Shown here one piece after another: positions 24,525 through 32,797 of a stretch of 64,000 nucleotides of DNA. A model generated the notes under the pieces. That model saw only the letters and a list, made by a program, of their open reading frames with translations. It did not search any database and was not told the DNA's origin. Position 1 is the stretch's first letter; the number at the start of each line of letters is the position of its first letter. The translations under genes and the position numbers were made by a program. Source of the DNA: Roseiarcus sp031367195 (GTDB taxonomy: Bacteria > Pseudomonadota > Alphaproteobacteria > Rhizobiales > Beijerinckiaceae); NCBI GenBank assembly GCA_031367195.1, contig JANLPL010000013.1, positions 1-64,000 of the forward strand, in the 5' to 3' direction.

Positions 24525-25365
24525 CAGGCGGCGACGATTTCGAGGATGGTTTGGAAGGGATCTGCGCCGTTCAGGCGCGCGCTATCGAGAGCGGTTCGAA
24601 CCGCGGCCTCGTGATCGGCGGTCCATTTTGCGCGATAGCCATTCGTCGCTTTTCGCTGGATGAGGCGCGGCCGAAGCCGTCGCTAGCTTTCGTTGTTGGT
24701 GGTTGCGACCAGAGCGGGAAAGTCGATGCAGGTCAGCAGCTGATTTCGGGTTCGGGCTATCTGAGCGACAAGGTTTTGCGCGAGCGGGCATTGGCGGGCG
24801 CTCGCAAGATCGTGTCGCGATCGCGCTCCGGGCTTCGACGTTTGGCGTGGAGCGTCGAGGCGGCGAAGCGGACCTTGCGGTCGAGTTGAGCGAGGCGGTT
24901 CTGCTGACGTTGCGCCTAGCCTTGTTGAGCCGAGTAGCGGTCGGAGGTCCACGCGGCCAGCAAAAAGCCGTTCGTCGCGGTCTCTCTGACCTCGGCCGCG
25001 CGGGAGAACGCGGCGCTGTGGACCACGGCCTCCTTGCGGCAGAACACCCGGTGAGCGGCGGTTCGATCTCGTCGTATTCGCCGATCAGTTCCCGTTCGGC
25101 GTCCGCGGCAGACGCCCTTCCGCAACGCTCGCGGCGCGTCGGCGTGTGATCCTCGAAGGCGTCGGGTCTGTCGCTCAGAGCCCGGGCATGTCCCTCATGA
25201 TCAGGCTTCGCGCCGCCTCAGCTTGGCGTTCTCTCGCTGCTCGTCGCGATCCGTGGACGGCGGTGTCAACGAATTGCGCGAGCTGTTGTCCGGCCGCTGC
25301 AAGCGCAGAACCAGTTCGATCAGATCGTCCTTGCCGAGGCGTTCCAATTCACCGCGATTTATCCA
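24525..25365 (-). pseudogene. decayed IS66-family transposase
   Basis: Minus-strand fragments in different frames line up in order with an IS66-type transposase. The N-terminal part near 25360-25210 reads RGELERLGKDDLIELVLRLQ then RPDNSSRNSLTPPSTDRDEQ, the usual start of this family. A fragment near 25190-25080 resembles HEGHARALSDRPDAFEDHTP and ERELIGEYDEIEPP. The C-terminus near 24690-24530 reads RLRPRLIQRKATNGYRAKW and AAVRTALDSARLNGADPFQT. The catalytic middle is mostly gone: about 840 bases remain of some 1.4 kb. Stops and frameshifts separate the pieces, so it is inactive. No terminal inverted repeats were found. Confidence 0.8.
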
Positions 25366-25577
25366 AGTTTTGAATCAAATCAACACCAACGCCGCAAGTC
25401 TCCTTCGTACAAAAAGATCGGCGAGCGAATTCACCCGTGGGGAATTGCGGGTCTCGACGACGCTCCGGTAGAGATGCGTCTTTCCGTTCTTCCGCCGTTC
25501 GGTCTTTCGCCGGAACATGGCAAATCGGACGCATGGAGTTGCTTCGACTCACGCTCGCAATGACGAGACCGAGGCAT
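25366..25577. other. intergenic with half of a dispersed palindromic repeat
   Basis: No gene is seen. TGGAGTTGCTTCGACTCACG and CTCGCAATGAC at 25534-25564 match, with a few changes, one arm of the larger palindromic element at 42741-42870, so this is probably a solitary half-copy of the same dispersed repeat. Confidence 0.5.
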
Positions 25578-25907
25578 TCAACTGAAATCTGTATGACCAC
25601 CCACGCTGAGCGCCAGCGCCGCGATCAGCGCGTCCGGCTCGCCTTCAAGCGCCACTTGTTTGACACGCGCTTTCGCCCCGGCCGCCAGTCGCGCCCGCGA
25701 GGCGGCGACGCCGGCGGCCTTTGCGATCAGCCGGCGTAAGGCCTCGTTGGCGCGGCCTTCCTCGGGCGCTTCCCTCACACGCACCGCGAGCACGCAAGTC
25801 CCATCAGCCAAAGTCGAGATCCCCTCAATGGCGTCGCGCCCGCCCTTCGGCGTCAGCCGGCAGACGACGGTCACCCCCTCAGCGCAAGCCCGCCACGGCG
25901 CATTCAC
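25578..25907 (-). CDS. DUF167 (YggU) family protein
   Basis: A 109-residue DUF167 protein. The family core is visible as RLTPKGGRDAIEG near residue 18, VRVREAPEEGRANEALRRLI at about 43-62, and AGAKARVKQVALEG at about 76-89. The fold is known from structures of E. coli YggU, but its function is not. ATG at 25907 overlaps the stop codon of the slipin gene (ATGA), so it is translated as part of the xerD-slipin-DUF167 run. It is the last gene of that run. Confidence 0.92.
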   Translation of the reverse strand: MNAPWRACAEGVTVVCRLTPKGGRDAIEGISTLADGTCVLAVRVREAPEEGRANEALRRLIAKAAGVAASRARLAAGAKARVKQVALEGEPDALIAALALSVGGHTDFS

Positions 25908-26674
25908 TTGGCGGCGATGCTCTTGGCCAGCGCCCCCGCGAGCGTGACGAATTCGGCCGGCATCATCACAATCGTCATCGTGTTCTGCTCGGCGCCGACT
26001 TCCGTCAGCATCTGCATCCGTCGCAATTCCAGGCTGGCCGGCGAGGAGGCGATGATGTCGGCGGCCTCCTTCAAAAGCTGCGCGGCCTCACGCTCGGCCT
26101 CGGCCTTGATCAGGCGCGAGCGTTTCTCGCGCAAAGCCTCGGCCTCCTGCGCCATCGCGCGCTGCATGGTCGGCGGGATTTCGATGTTCTTCATCTGCAC
26201 CTGCTCGACCTTCACGCCCCACGGCTCGGTGATCGAATCGAGCTTCTTCTGCAACTGGGCCGAGACCGATTCCTGATCCTTCAGCACATCGTCGAGCGTA
26301 TGCTGGCCGATGGTCGAGCGTAGCGCCGTGACGGCGGCCTGCGTCACCGCGTCCTCGACATTTGCGACCTGGATCAGCGAATCCTTCGGCTCCGTCACGC
26401 GCCGCCAGATCACGGCGTTGATCTTCACCGGCACATTGTCCTTGGTGATGGTCTCCTGCTGCTCGACGGCGGTTGTCGTCGTGCGGACGTCCACCAACGT
26501 GCGCCATTCCAGGAACGGCAGCATGAAATAGAGGCCGGGGCCGGAGGTGCGGGAATAGCGGCCGAGCAAGAACACCACAGCGCGCTGGTACTGGTTGCAG
26601 ACGCGCACCGTCATCAGGAACAGAACGATGATGGCGACGATAACAAGATATTCGGGTCTGGCGAAAAACGGCAT
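25904..26674 (-). CDS. slipin (SPFH/stomatin-like) membrane protein
   Basis: A 256-residue SPFH-domain protein of the slipin type. One N-terminal helix (about residues 8-26) anchors it, followed by the band-7 domain: RYSRTSGPGLYFMLPFLEW, VEQQETITKDNVPVKINAV and LRSTIGQHTLDDVLKDQE are typical. A coiled-coil stretch rich in Glu, Ala and Arg follows (about 180-225). Slipins form large membrane-associated rings and often pair with an NfeD protease, but no nfeD gene is present here. ATG at 26674 was chosen since the helix begins there; the frame extends upstream only through the xerD gene. It overlaps DUF167 by four bases. Confidence 0.93.
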   Translation of the reverse strand: MPFFARPEYLVIVAIIVLFLMTVRVCNQYQRAVVFLLGRYSRTSGPGLYFMLPFLEWRTLVDVRTTTTAVEQQETITKDNVPVKINAVIWRRVTEPKDSLIQVANVEDAVTQAAVTALRSTIGQHTLDDVLKDQESVSAQLQKKLDSITEPWGVKVEQVQMKNIEIPPTMQRAMAQEAEALREKRSRLIKAEAEREAAQLLKEAADIIASSPASLELRRMQMLTEVGAEQNTMTIVMMPAEFVTLAGALAKSIAAK

Positions 26675-26675
26675 C

Positions 26676-27608
26676 TCAAGTCTCCTCGTCGGCGAGCGGA
26701 TGCAGATCGCGCACCATCGCCTTGGCGCGCTCGTCGAGCACATGGGTGTAAATCTGCGTCGTCGATATGTCCGCGTGGCCGAGCAGATCCTGCACGACGC
26801 GAAGATCCGCGCCGTTCTGCAACAGATGGCTGGCGAAGGCGTGGCGCAGCACATGCGGGCTGACGCGGGCGGCGTTGAGCCCGGCCGCCGAGGCCGCTGT
26901 CTTGAGATCGCGCGCGAACGCCTGCCTGGTGAGATGGCCGCTCTCCCCGTCGGAAGGAAACAGCCATGGGCTCGTGGCCAAGCCCGGCGCGACCTTGTCG
27001 AGCAGCGCGCGGTAGTTCTTGATCGCCGCGCGCGCCGGCTCGGACAACGGCGCGAGCCGGTCCTTGTCGCCCTTGCCGCGGATGGGAATCAGCGGCTCCT
27101 TGGCGCGCGCGACCGAGCGCGGCAGCGCGATCAGCTCGGACACGCGAAGCCCCGAGGCGTAGAGCAGCTCGATCAGGCAGGCCATGCGCGCGCCCGCTAG
27201 CCGCTCGCGCGCCGGCCGGGCGGGATCGTCGATCCCCTCGCGCGCGACCTCGATCAGCTTGGCGACCTCCGCGACGCCGAGCGTTTTCGGCAACGGCCGG
27301 CGCCGGCGTGGGCCTTCCAGCGCCAGCGTCGGATCGTCGCCGCGCAAGCCCTCCACGAACAGGTGTTTGTGGAATTGCCGGATCGCCGAAAGCCGCCGTG
27401 CGACCGAGGCGGGGCTCAGACCCTTGACGCCGCCCTCGGCTTGCAGGGCGCGGACGTCGGCGTCGCCGGCGTCGAGCGGCGTGCGGGCCTTGGCGGCGAG
27501 AAAATCGACGTAAGCCTGGAGATCGCGACGGTAGGCCTCGATCGTATTCCCAGCCGCGCCGCGTTCGGCGGCGAGCGCGTCGAGAAAGGCTTCGACCAGC
27601 GCGCTCAA
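26676..27608 (-). CDS. xerD: site-specific tyrosine recombinase XerD
   Basis: A 310-residue tyrosine recombinase that with XerC resolves chromosome dimers at dif. The N-terminal SAM-like core-binding domain (about 1-95) is followed by the catalytic domain. Catalytic residues are visible in LLYASGLRVSELIALP (Arg), SPHVLRHAFASHLLQNGADL (His, Arg) and LLGHADISTTQIYTHV (His, Tyr). The DLRVVQDLLGHADISTTQIY pattern is closer to XerD than XerC. No ATG or GTG lies near the conserved start, and the best choice is TTG at 27608, which overlaps the TGA of the 47-residue gene upstream (TTGA). The slipin gene starts one base after its stop. Confidence 0.93.
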   Translation of the reverse strand: MSALVEAFLDALAAERGAAGNTIEAYRRDLQAYVDFLAAKARTPLDAGDADVRALQAEGGVKGLSPASVARRLSAIRQFHKHLFVEGLRGDDPTLALEGPRRRRPLPKTLGVAEVAKLIEVAREGIDDPARPARERLAGARMACLIELLYASGLRVSELIALPRSVARAKEPLIPIRGKGDKDRLAPLSEPARAAIKNYRALLDKVAPGLATSPWLFPSDGESGHLTRQAFARDLKTAASAAGLNAARVSPHVLRHAFASHLLQNGADLRVVQDLLGHADISTTQIYTHVLDERAKAMVRDLHPLADEET

Positions 27609-27748
27609 GGCTGGGCTTTCGGCAACTCGACCGTCTCGCTCATCTCGTGCGGCGCGACCTTGACGAAGTTGGCCAGCGCGAACAGCCCGCCATAGGCCAG
27701 CGCCGCCAAACCGCCGAGGACGAGGACGAATCGAATAAGCGTGGGCAA
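27605..27748 (-). CDS. 47-residue membrane protein upstream of xerD
   Basis: A 47-residue protein with TTG at 27748 and a strong ribosome-binding site (GGGAGG) seven bases upstream. The product begins MPTLIRFVLVLGGLAALAYG, has a single membrane helix (about residues 5-27) and a short acidic/amphipathic tail with VAPHEMSETVELP. Its TGA overlaps the TTG of xerD, so both proteins are probably made by coupled translation. Short proteins of this shape are found next to xerD in related rhizobial-type genomes (from memory); no function is known. Confidence 0.75.
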   Translation of the reverse strand: MPTLIRFVLVLGGLAALAYGGLFALANFVKVAPHEMSETVELPKAQP

Positions 27749-27925
27749 TCGGGAACCTCCCTCGGCGGCGATTGCACTTTAGGCGCGCCCGAGCGGAGTG
27801 AAAACAGCCGAGTCGCGTCGCCGCGCGCCGTTCCGTAACGCTGCGCTGGACTGTGGCGAAAAGATAGTGGAAAACTCGCACATTAACGTAACGTTTTTTG
27901 CTAAGCGAATGGAGATGCGGCTCAT

Positions 27926-28444
27926 ATGCCGACCGATATGCAGGTATTAATTCTCTGGGCTATTTTGGCGGGGCCGGAAAGCGGGCTTTCGCAAATGAAT
28001 GTTCGTCCCGTCGTTTCCGCGACGGATCGCGACGCTTTGGTCGCCGCCGGGCTCATCCGCGCGGAAAGGCGTGGTCGCGCTGTCTGGCTGGAGGCGACCG
28101 AGAAAGGCTGGGCTTTCGCGCAGGACCATCTCGACGCCCCCCTGCCCGAGCGCGCGGCGGCGGCGAGCGTTTTGCAAGCCTGGCTGACGCGGCTGAAAGC
28201 CTATCTTATCGCGCGAAATCTCCCGCCGGCCGAAGTGCTGGCGGCGCGACTTTCCGTCGATCTGCGCGCCGCCTACCTCCACGCGACCGGCGGCGCGCTC
28301 GACGCGGCGCTGACGGCGGCGCAGGGGCGCGACGGATTGCATCTCTCCGGGTCCGACAATCCGCCCGAACTGACGCCCGAGGACCACGCCGCCGCGCTCG
28401 ACTACAAGGGCGAACCGATGCATTTCGTCTGGATCGTCCGATGA
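27926..28444 (+). CDS. winged-helix-like protein of the dual-ATPase locus
   Basis: A 172-residue protein whose N-terminal 80 residues look like a MarR/winged-helix fold: VLILWAILAGPESGLSQM, then VVSATDRDALVAAGLIRAER and RGRAVWLEATEKGWAFA, that is helix-turn-helix followed by a wing with a basic GLIRAERRGR and the LEATEKGW motif often seen in such domains. The C-terminal half is helical and of unknown type, ending KGEPMHFVWIVR. It starts at ATG 27926 after GGAG and its stop overlaps the ATG of the large ATPase gene (ATGA). It may be a DNA-binding partner or regulator of that ATPase (inference). Confidence 0.7.
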   Translation: MPTDMQVLILWAILAGPESGLSQMNVRPVVSATDRDALVAAGLIRAERRGRAVWLEATEKGWAFAQDHLDAPLPERAAAASVLQAWLTRLKAYLIARNLPPAEVLAARLSVDLRAAYLHATGGALDAALTAAQGRDGLHLSGSDNPPELTPEDHAAALDYKGEPMHFVWIVR

Positions 28445-31400
28445 AGGCGATGCAGGCGTTCGCGGCGGCGGATTTCCATTGGACGCGCGGCTTGCGCGAC
28501 GTATGGGCGCAAGCGCCCTACCACGTCGACGGGCTGCACGGCGATCTCGCCGATCGCGTGGTCGCCGATTTCTTCGCCCGCACCCGCGCGACCGATTCCA
28601 ATCCGATCGGGCAGGTTCTGTCGGGCCGCGCCGGTTCGGGCAAGACCCATCTCCTGGGCACGCTGCGGCGCAGGGTCTGGGAGGGCGGCGGCTGGTTCGT
28701 GCTGATCGACTTCGTCGGCATCGCCGATTTCTGGGCCGCGGCGGCGCTGGCGTTTCTGGAATCGCTGTCGCGCGCCACGCCGAGCGGGCACTCCCAGGCC
28801 GGGGCGATTCTGCGCGCGGTGCTCAAGACCCTCAGTGCCGACCCCGCCGCCCGCGCGGCCGCGACAGGGCCGGCGCGTCCGTTGCTGGCCAAGGGGCGCG
28901 TGGTCGATCTGCTACTCGCCATGCTCGCCGCCGTCGAGCCCGCCGGCGCGCGCCGGCATCAGGACGCGGTGCGGGCGCTGGCGTTGCTGGACTCGCGCAA
29001 TTTCGACGCCAGCACCTTCGCGGCCATGTGGTTGCAGGGACACGACGGCGAGGAGGCGCGTCGGCGCGAACTCGGCTTCGTCGCCGGGCCGCCGCCAGCG
29101 GCGGAAATCGTGCGCGGCCTGTTGTGGATCATGGCGCTCGCCGGGCCGACGCTGATCGCGGTGGACCAGATCGACGCCGTCGTCAGCGAGGCCAACGCCG
29201 CCGCGGGCGAAGCGGAGACGCACAAGGCGAACACGCCGCTGCAATCGCTCGCCGGCGGGTTGATGGACCTGCACGACATGAAGCGGCGGGCGATGACGCT
29301 TGTCTCCAGTCTCGAAGCGACATGGCCGCTGTTAAAGGAGAAGACTGTCGCCTCGGCCGCAGACCGCTTTCGCGAATTGCCGGCGCTGCCGCCGATCGCC
29401 AGCGCCGACGTCGTGGCGCGGTTGCTCGGCGAGCGGCTCACCCCGATTTACACGCGAGCCGGTTTCGCGCCGCCTTATCCTACTTATCCGTTCACGCGCG
29501 CGGCGGTGGAAAGCGCGGTCGGCCTGCGGCCGCGCGCGATTTTGATGCGCGCGCAGGCGCATCAGGACGCCTGTCGGCTTGAGGGCGGCTTGCGCGAATG
29601 CGTCTCGCTGGCGGAGAGCGCGGCCGCCGCGCCGTTCGCGGCGACCGACAATAGCGCGCTCGACGAGGCGTTCGCGCGCGCCCGCGCGGTGGCCAGGCCG
29701 CCTTCGTTCGACGACGAAGACGCCGTCGCGCCTCTGCTGGTTGGGGCTTGCGAGCTTTATCTGCGGCAGCTCTCCTGGCCGGAATCGATCGACGGGGAGG
29801 CGAGCGCCGATCTCAATCCGCAAAACCCCGCGCTGCACGCCAGGCTCGCCTTCGTGTTCCACGAGCAGGGCGGACGGCAGCGGCGCTGGGGGTTTCGCCT
29901 CATCCCGCAGGACAACGCGCTTGCGTTTCAGTCGCGCCTCAGCGCCGCCGTGGTCGCCTCCGGCGTGGAAGCCGACATCGCCAGCCGAAGGTTGATTGTG
30001 TTGCGCGCGGCGCCGCCGCCCGCGGGGCCGAAGACGGCCGAGCACCTGCTCGCCTTCGACGCCGCCGGGGGACAGTTTCTGGCGCCTTCGGCGGAAGATT
30101 TCGCGATCTTCGCCGCCCTGCGTCAGTTGGATGAGGCGCAGATCGCCGGTTTCGACGCGTGGCTGCGCCGTCGCAAACCGCTGTTTGAAACCAAGCTGTT
30201 TCAGACGGCGGGCCTTGCGCCGCCCGATTTTCTCGACGAGTTCGCGGAGCCGCGCGCGCCGGCCTCGGAGATTTATGCGCCCGCGCCGCCGACCGCGTAC
30301 GCCGCGCTATCGCCGCCGGGAGCGTTCGGGTTGGCCGAAGCGCCTGCGCCGGCCTTTGCGCCGCCCGCCCAGCGGGATATGACGCATCGCGCGCTGGGAA
30401 TCGGCCGCTCGGCCGAACCGGGCGAAATCATCGGGCCGGTGACCCTGCCGGCGGCGTGGCTGCCGCAGCGGGTCGCCGTCGTCGCGGGCGCGGGCAGAGG
30501 CGTGTTGCTGAGCCGGATCGTCGAGGAGGCGGCGCTGGCGGGCGTTCCCACGCTGGTGCTCGACCTGCACAACGAATTCGCGCGGCTTGGCGAACGCTGG
30601 CCGGCCCGGCCGCCCGACTTTTCCGACGAGGACGCGCGCAAGGCCAAGGCCTATTTCGAACAGGTCGAGGTGGTGGTGTGGACGCCGGGGGTGAGCGGTG
30701 GCCGGCCGCTCCATCTGCCGCTGCTGCCCGATTTCGCCGCGCTGGGAAGCGACGCCGACGGCCTGGAGGAGCGCGAACGCGCGTTGGAGATGGCGCTCGC
30801 CTCGCTTGAGCCGAGCCTGGCCGGGCGCGGCCCGAAGGCGATACGGCAGCGCGGCGTGCTAGCCGACGGCCTGCGGGCGTTCGCCCGCGCGGGCGGGGGC
30901 GCGCTCGACGACCTCGTGCGCCTGATGCACGACCTGCCGGCGAGCGCGAGCCGCATCCCCGAGGCCGCCGAGATCGCGCGCGAGATCGCGCGGCGGCTCG
31001 TGGTGACGATGGCGGCCAATCCGCTGTTCGGCGTGGCCGATACGCCGTTCGATCCGGCCGAACTGTTCGCCGGCGAGACGGGCAGGACGCGCGTGTCCGT
31101 GGTCAATCTCTCGGGTCTGGCGAGCGAAGCGGCGCGCGATTTCGTCAACCGGCTGCAAATGACGCTGTTTTGCTGGATCAAGGCGCATCCGGGGCCGACC
31201 GAACGCCTCTATGTGCTTGATGAAGCCCACGATTGCCTGCCGGCGAGGGAGACGACGCCGTGCAAGCGCAGCGCCTTCGCGCTCGCGGCTCAAGGCGCAA
31301 AATACGGCCTTGGCATGGTGTTTGCGACCGGCGAGCCGCGCGCGCTCGACCCCGCCGCGATTTCCGGCTGCCTGACGCAGATCTATGGCCGGATGAGCTC

Positions 31401-31611
31401 GCCGGCGGGGCTGGAGACCGTCAGGGCGATGATGGCGGCGCGCGGGGGCTCGGCGGACGATCTCAGCCGGCTGAAGCCGGGCGAGTTCTATTTCGTCACC
31501 GACGGCTTCTCCCGGCCGATCAAGATCCGCGCGCCCCTCTGCCTCTCCCGCCGCGCGCAAAACCCGCTGACGACAGAAGAGGTCGCCGCCATCGCGCGGC
31601 GTCGGGCGTGA
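28441..31611 (+). CDS. double P-loop ATPase, AAA/ORC-like plus HerA/VirB4-like
   Basis: A 1056-residue cytoplasmic protein with two ATPase modules. The N-terminal one has Walker A GRAGSGKT at 62-69 and a Walker B-like LIAVDQIDAVV around 238-248, like ORC/STAND-type P-loop proteins. The C-terminal one (about 650-1040) resembles HerA/VirB4: GEIIGPVTLP, TLVLDLHNEFARLG and Walker B LYVLDEAHD at 923-931. There the P-loop is GAGRG at 683-687, so the lysine is lost. A Pro/Ala-rich linker lies near 600-640. No nuclease domain is seen. It overlaps the winged-helix gene by four bases, so the two form one unit. HerA-like ATPases with extra modules are common in DNA processing and defence; the role here is unknown. 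Confidence 0.75.
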   Translation: MKAMQAFAAADFHWTRGLRDVWAQAPYHVDGLHGDLADRVVADFFARTRATDSNPIGQVLSGRAGSGKTHLLGTLRRRVWEGGGWFVLIDFVGIADFWAAAALAFLESLSRATPSGHSQAGAILRAVLKTLSADPAARAAATGPARPLLAKGRVVDLLLAMLAAVEPAGARRHQDAVRALALLDSRNFDASTFAAMWLQGHDGEEARRRELGFVAGPPPAAEIVRGLLWIMALAGPTLIAVDQIDAVVSEANAAAGEAETHKANTPLQSLAGGLMDLHDMKRRAMTLVSSLEATWPLLKEKTVASAADRFRELPALPPIASADVVARLLGERLTPIYTRAGFAPPYPTYPFTRAAVESAVGLRPRAILMRAQAHQDACRLEGGLRECVSLAESAAAAPFAATDNSALDEAFARARAVARPPSFDDEDAVAPLLVGACELYLRQLSWPESIDGEASADLNPQNPALHARLAFVFHEQGGRQRRWGFRLIPQDNALAFQSRLSAAVVASGVEADIASRRLIVLRAAPPPAGPKTAEHLLAFDAAGGQFLAPSAEDFAIFAALRQLDEAQIAGFDAWLRRRKPLFETKLFQTAGLAPPDFLDEFAEPRAPASEIYAPAPPTAYAALSPPGAFGLAEAPAPAFAPPAQRDMTHRALGIGRSAEPGEIIGPVTLPAAWLPQRVAVVAGAGRGVLLSRIVEEAALAGVPTLVLDLHNEFARLGERWPARPPDFSDEDARKAKAYFEQVEVVVWTPGVSGGRPLHLPLLPDFAALGSDADGLEERERALEMALASLEPSLAGRGPKAIRQRGVLADGLRAFARAGGGALDDLVRLMHDLPASASRIPEAAEIAREIARRLVVTMAANPLFGVADTPFDPAELFAGETGRTRVSVVNLSGLASEAARDFVNRLQMTLFCWIKAHPGPTERLYVLDEAHDCLPARETTPCKRSAFALAAQGAKYGLGMVFATGEPRALDPAAISGCLTQIYGRMSSPAGLETVRAMMAARGGSADDLSRLKPGEFYFVTDGFSRPIKIRAPLCLSRRAQNPLTTEEVAAIARRRA

Positions 31612-31614
31612 AAA

Positions 31615-31788
31615 TCAGCCGCGGAACAAGGCGAAATAGATCACGTAGAGCCAGCCGAGCAAGCCGTCGATGATCGCCCACAGGACCGAATGATTGTTGG
31701 CGTAGGAGATCGCCATCGCCAGGGCCGAGCCGAAGCCGACGCCGTATTTGGCGCCGTCGATCCGGTAGCTGTAGGCCGTTGTGGACAT
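31615..31788 (-). CDS. 57-residue small membrane protein
   Basis: A 57-residue frame from ATG 31788 to TGA 31615, starting MSTTAYSYRIDGAKYGVGFG and ending VIYFALFRG. It has two short hydrophobic segments (about 18-31 and 36-54) around a SYANNHSV turn, suggesting a hairpin membrane protein. Composition and codon use fit the neighbouring genes. I do not recognise a named family. Its 3' end is only four bases from the end of the convergent ATPase gene, and it is divergent from the dehydrogenase gene at 31855. Confidence 0.6.
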   Translation of the reverse strand: MSTTAYSYRIDGAKYGVGFGSALAMAISYANNHSVLWAIIDGLLGWLYVIYFALFRG

Positions 31789-31854
31789 TCACGCCGCTCC
31801 GATTGACACTGACCCTAAGATAGCGTCGGCGCCGGCGTGGCGAAAGGAACGGAT

Positions 31855-32793
31855 ATGACGAAAATCGCAATCGTCGGGGCCGGCCTGATCGGGCGGGCCT
31901 GGGCGATCTCGTTCGCGCGCAGCGGCGCATCGGTTGCACTATGGGATGTCGACGCCAACGCCCCTGCCGCCGCGCTGGCCACGATTGGCGAGATGCTGCC
32001 CGAGTTGAAGCGCTACGGCCTGCTCGACGACGAACCGGAGGTGGTGCTCGCCCGCATCCACGCTGTCGAGACGCTGGAGGCCGCGCTCGACGGCGCCGCT
32101 CATGTGCAGGAGAATTCGCCCGAAAATCTCGCCGTCAAGCGCGAGCTGTTCGCGAAACTCGACCGGATCGCCGCGCCGGAGACGGTGCTGGCGAGTTCGA
32201 CCTCGGCGATCCTGCCATCCGCTTTCAGCGCCGATCTGCCGGGGCGGGCGCGGATGCTGGTCGCCCATCCCATCAACCCGCCCTATCTCATTCCCGCCGT
32301 CGAGATCGTGCCGGCGCCCTGGACCGACGCCCGAGCCGTCGAACGCACCACCGCGTTGATGCGGCGGGCAGGGCATTCGCCGATCGTGATGAAACGGGAG
32401 ATCGACGGCTTCGTCGTCAATCGTTTGCAAGGAGCGCTGCTTGAGGAGGCGTTCCGGCTGGTCGACCGGGGGCTCGCCAGCGCCGACGACGTAGATGTCG
32501 CGCTAAAGGACGGGCTGGCGCTGCGCTGGTCGTTCATGGGGCCGTTCGAGACGATCGACCTCAACGCGCCCAAGGGCGTGCGCGACTATGTCGCGCGCTA
32601 TCAGTCGATCTATATGGACATGTTTCCGCCGGGCCGGGCGGATTGGGCCGGGCCGGTGCTGGAGACGATCGAGGCGTCGCGGCGGGCGAGGACGCCGGAA
32701 GCCGATTTGCGCGAGCGGCAGGCCTGGCGCGACCGACGGCTGATGGCGCTGCTGGCGCACAAGCGCAAGGCGGCGAGCGAGATCGGGGACTAG
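31855..32793 (+). CDS. 3-hydroxyacyl-CoA dehydrogenase family (gulonate dehydrogenase-like)
   Basis: A 312-residue NAD-dependent dehydrogenase. The Rossmann motif GAGLIGRAWA begins at residue 8, followed by VQENSPENLAVKRELFAKLD, STSAILPSAF and the substrate-site AHPINPPYLIPAVEIVPAPW. The C-terminal helical domain has VNRLQGALLEEAFRLVDRGL. HPxNPP and overall length resemble the lambda-crystallin/L-gulonate 3-dehydrogenase and carnitine dehydrogenase branch rather than fatty-acid beta-oxidation enzymes. The substrate remains open. ATG at 31855 is preceded by AAAGGAAC; two upstream codons groups to 31837 are in frame but less likely. Confidence 0.88.
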   Translation: MTKIAIVGAGLIGRAWAISFARSGASVALWDVDANAPAAALATIGEMLPELKRYGLLDDEPEVVLARIHAVETLEAALDGAAHVQENSPENLAVKRELFAKLDRIAAPETVLASSTSAILPSAFSADLPGRARMLVAHPINPPYLIPAVEIVPAPWTDARAVERTTALMRRAGHSPIVMKREIDGFVVNRLQGALLEEAFRLVDRGLASADDVDVALKDGLALRWSFMGPFETIDLNAPKGVRDYVARYQSIYMDMFPPGRADWAGPVLETIEASRRARTPEADLRERQAWRDRRLMALLAHKRKAASEIGD

Positions 32794-32797
32794 CCGC

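Noticed and set aside
27898..28440. Frame that fuses the winged-helix region to the large ATPase
   Set aside because: Over this stretch the fused frame is Arg/Gly-rich, whereas the other frame gives a sensible 172-residue winged-helix-like protein that ends in an ATGA overlap with the ATPase start.
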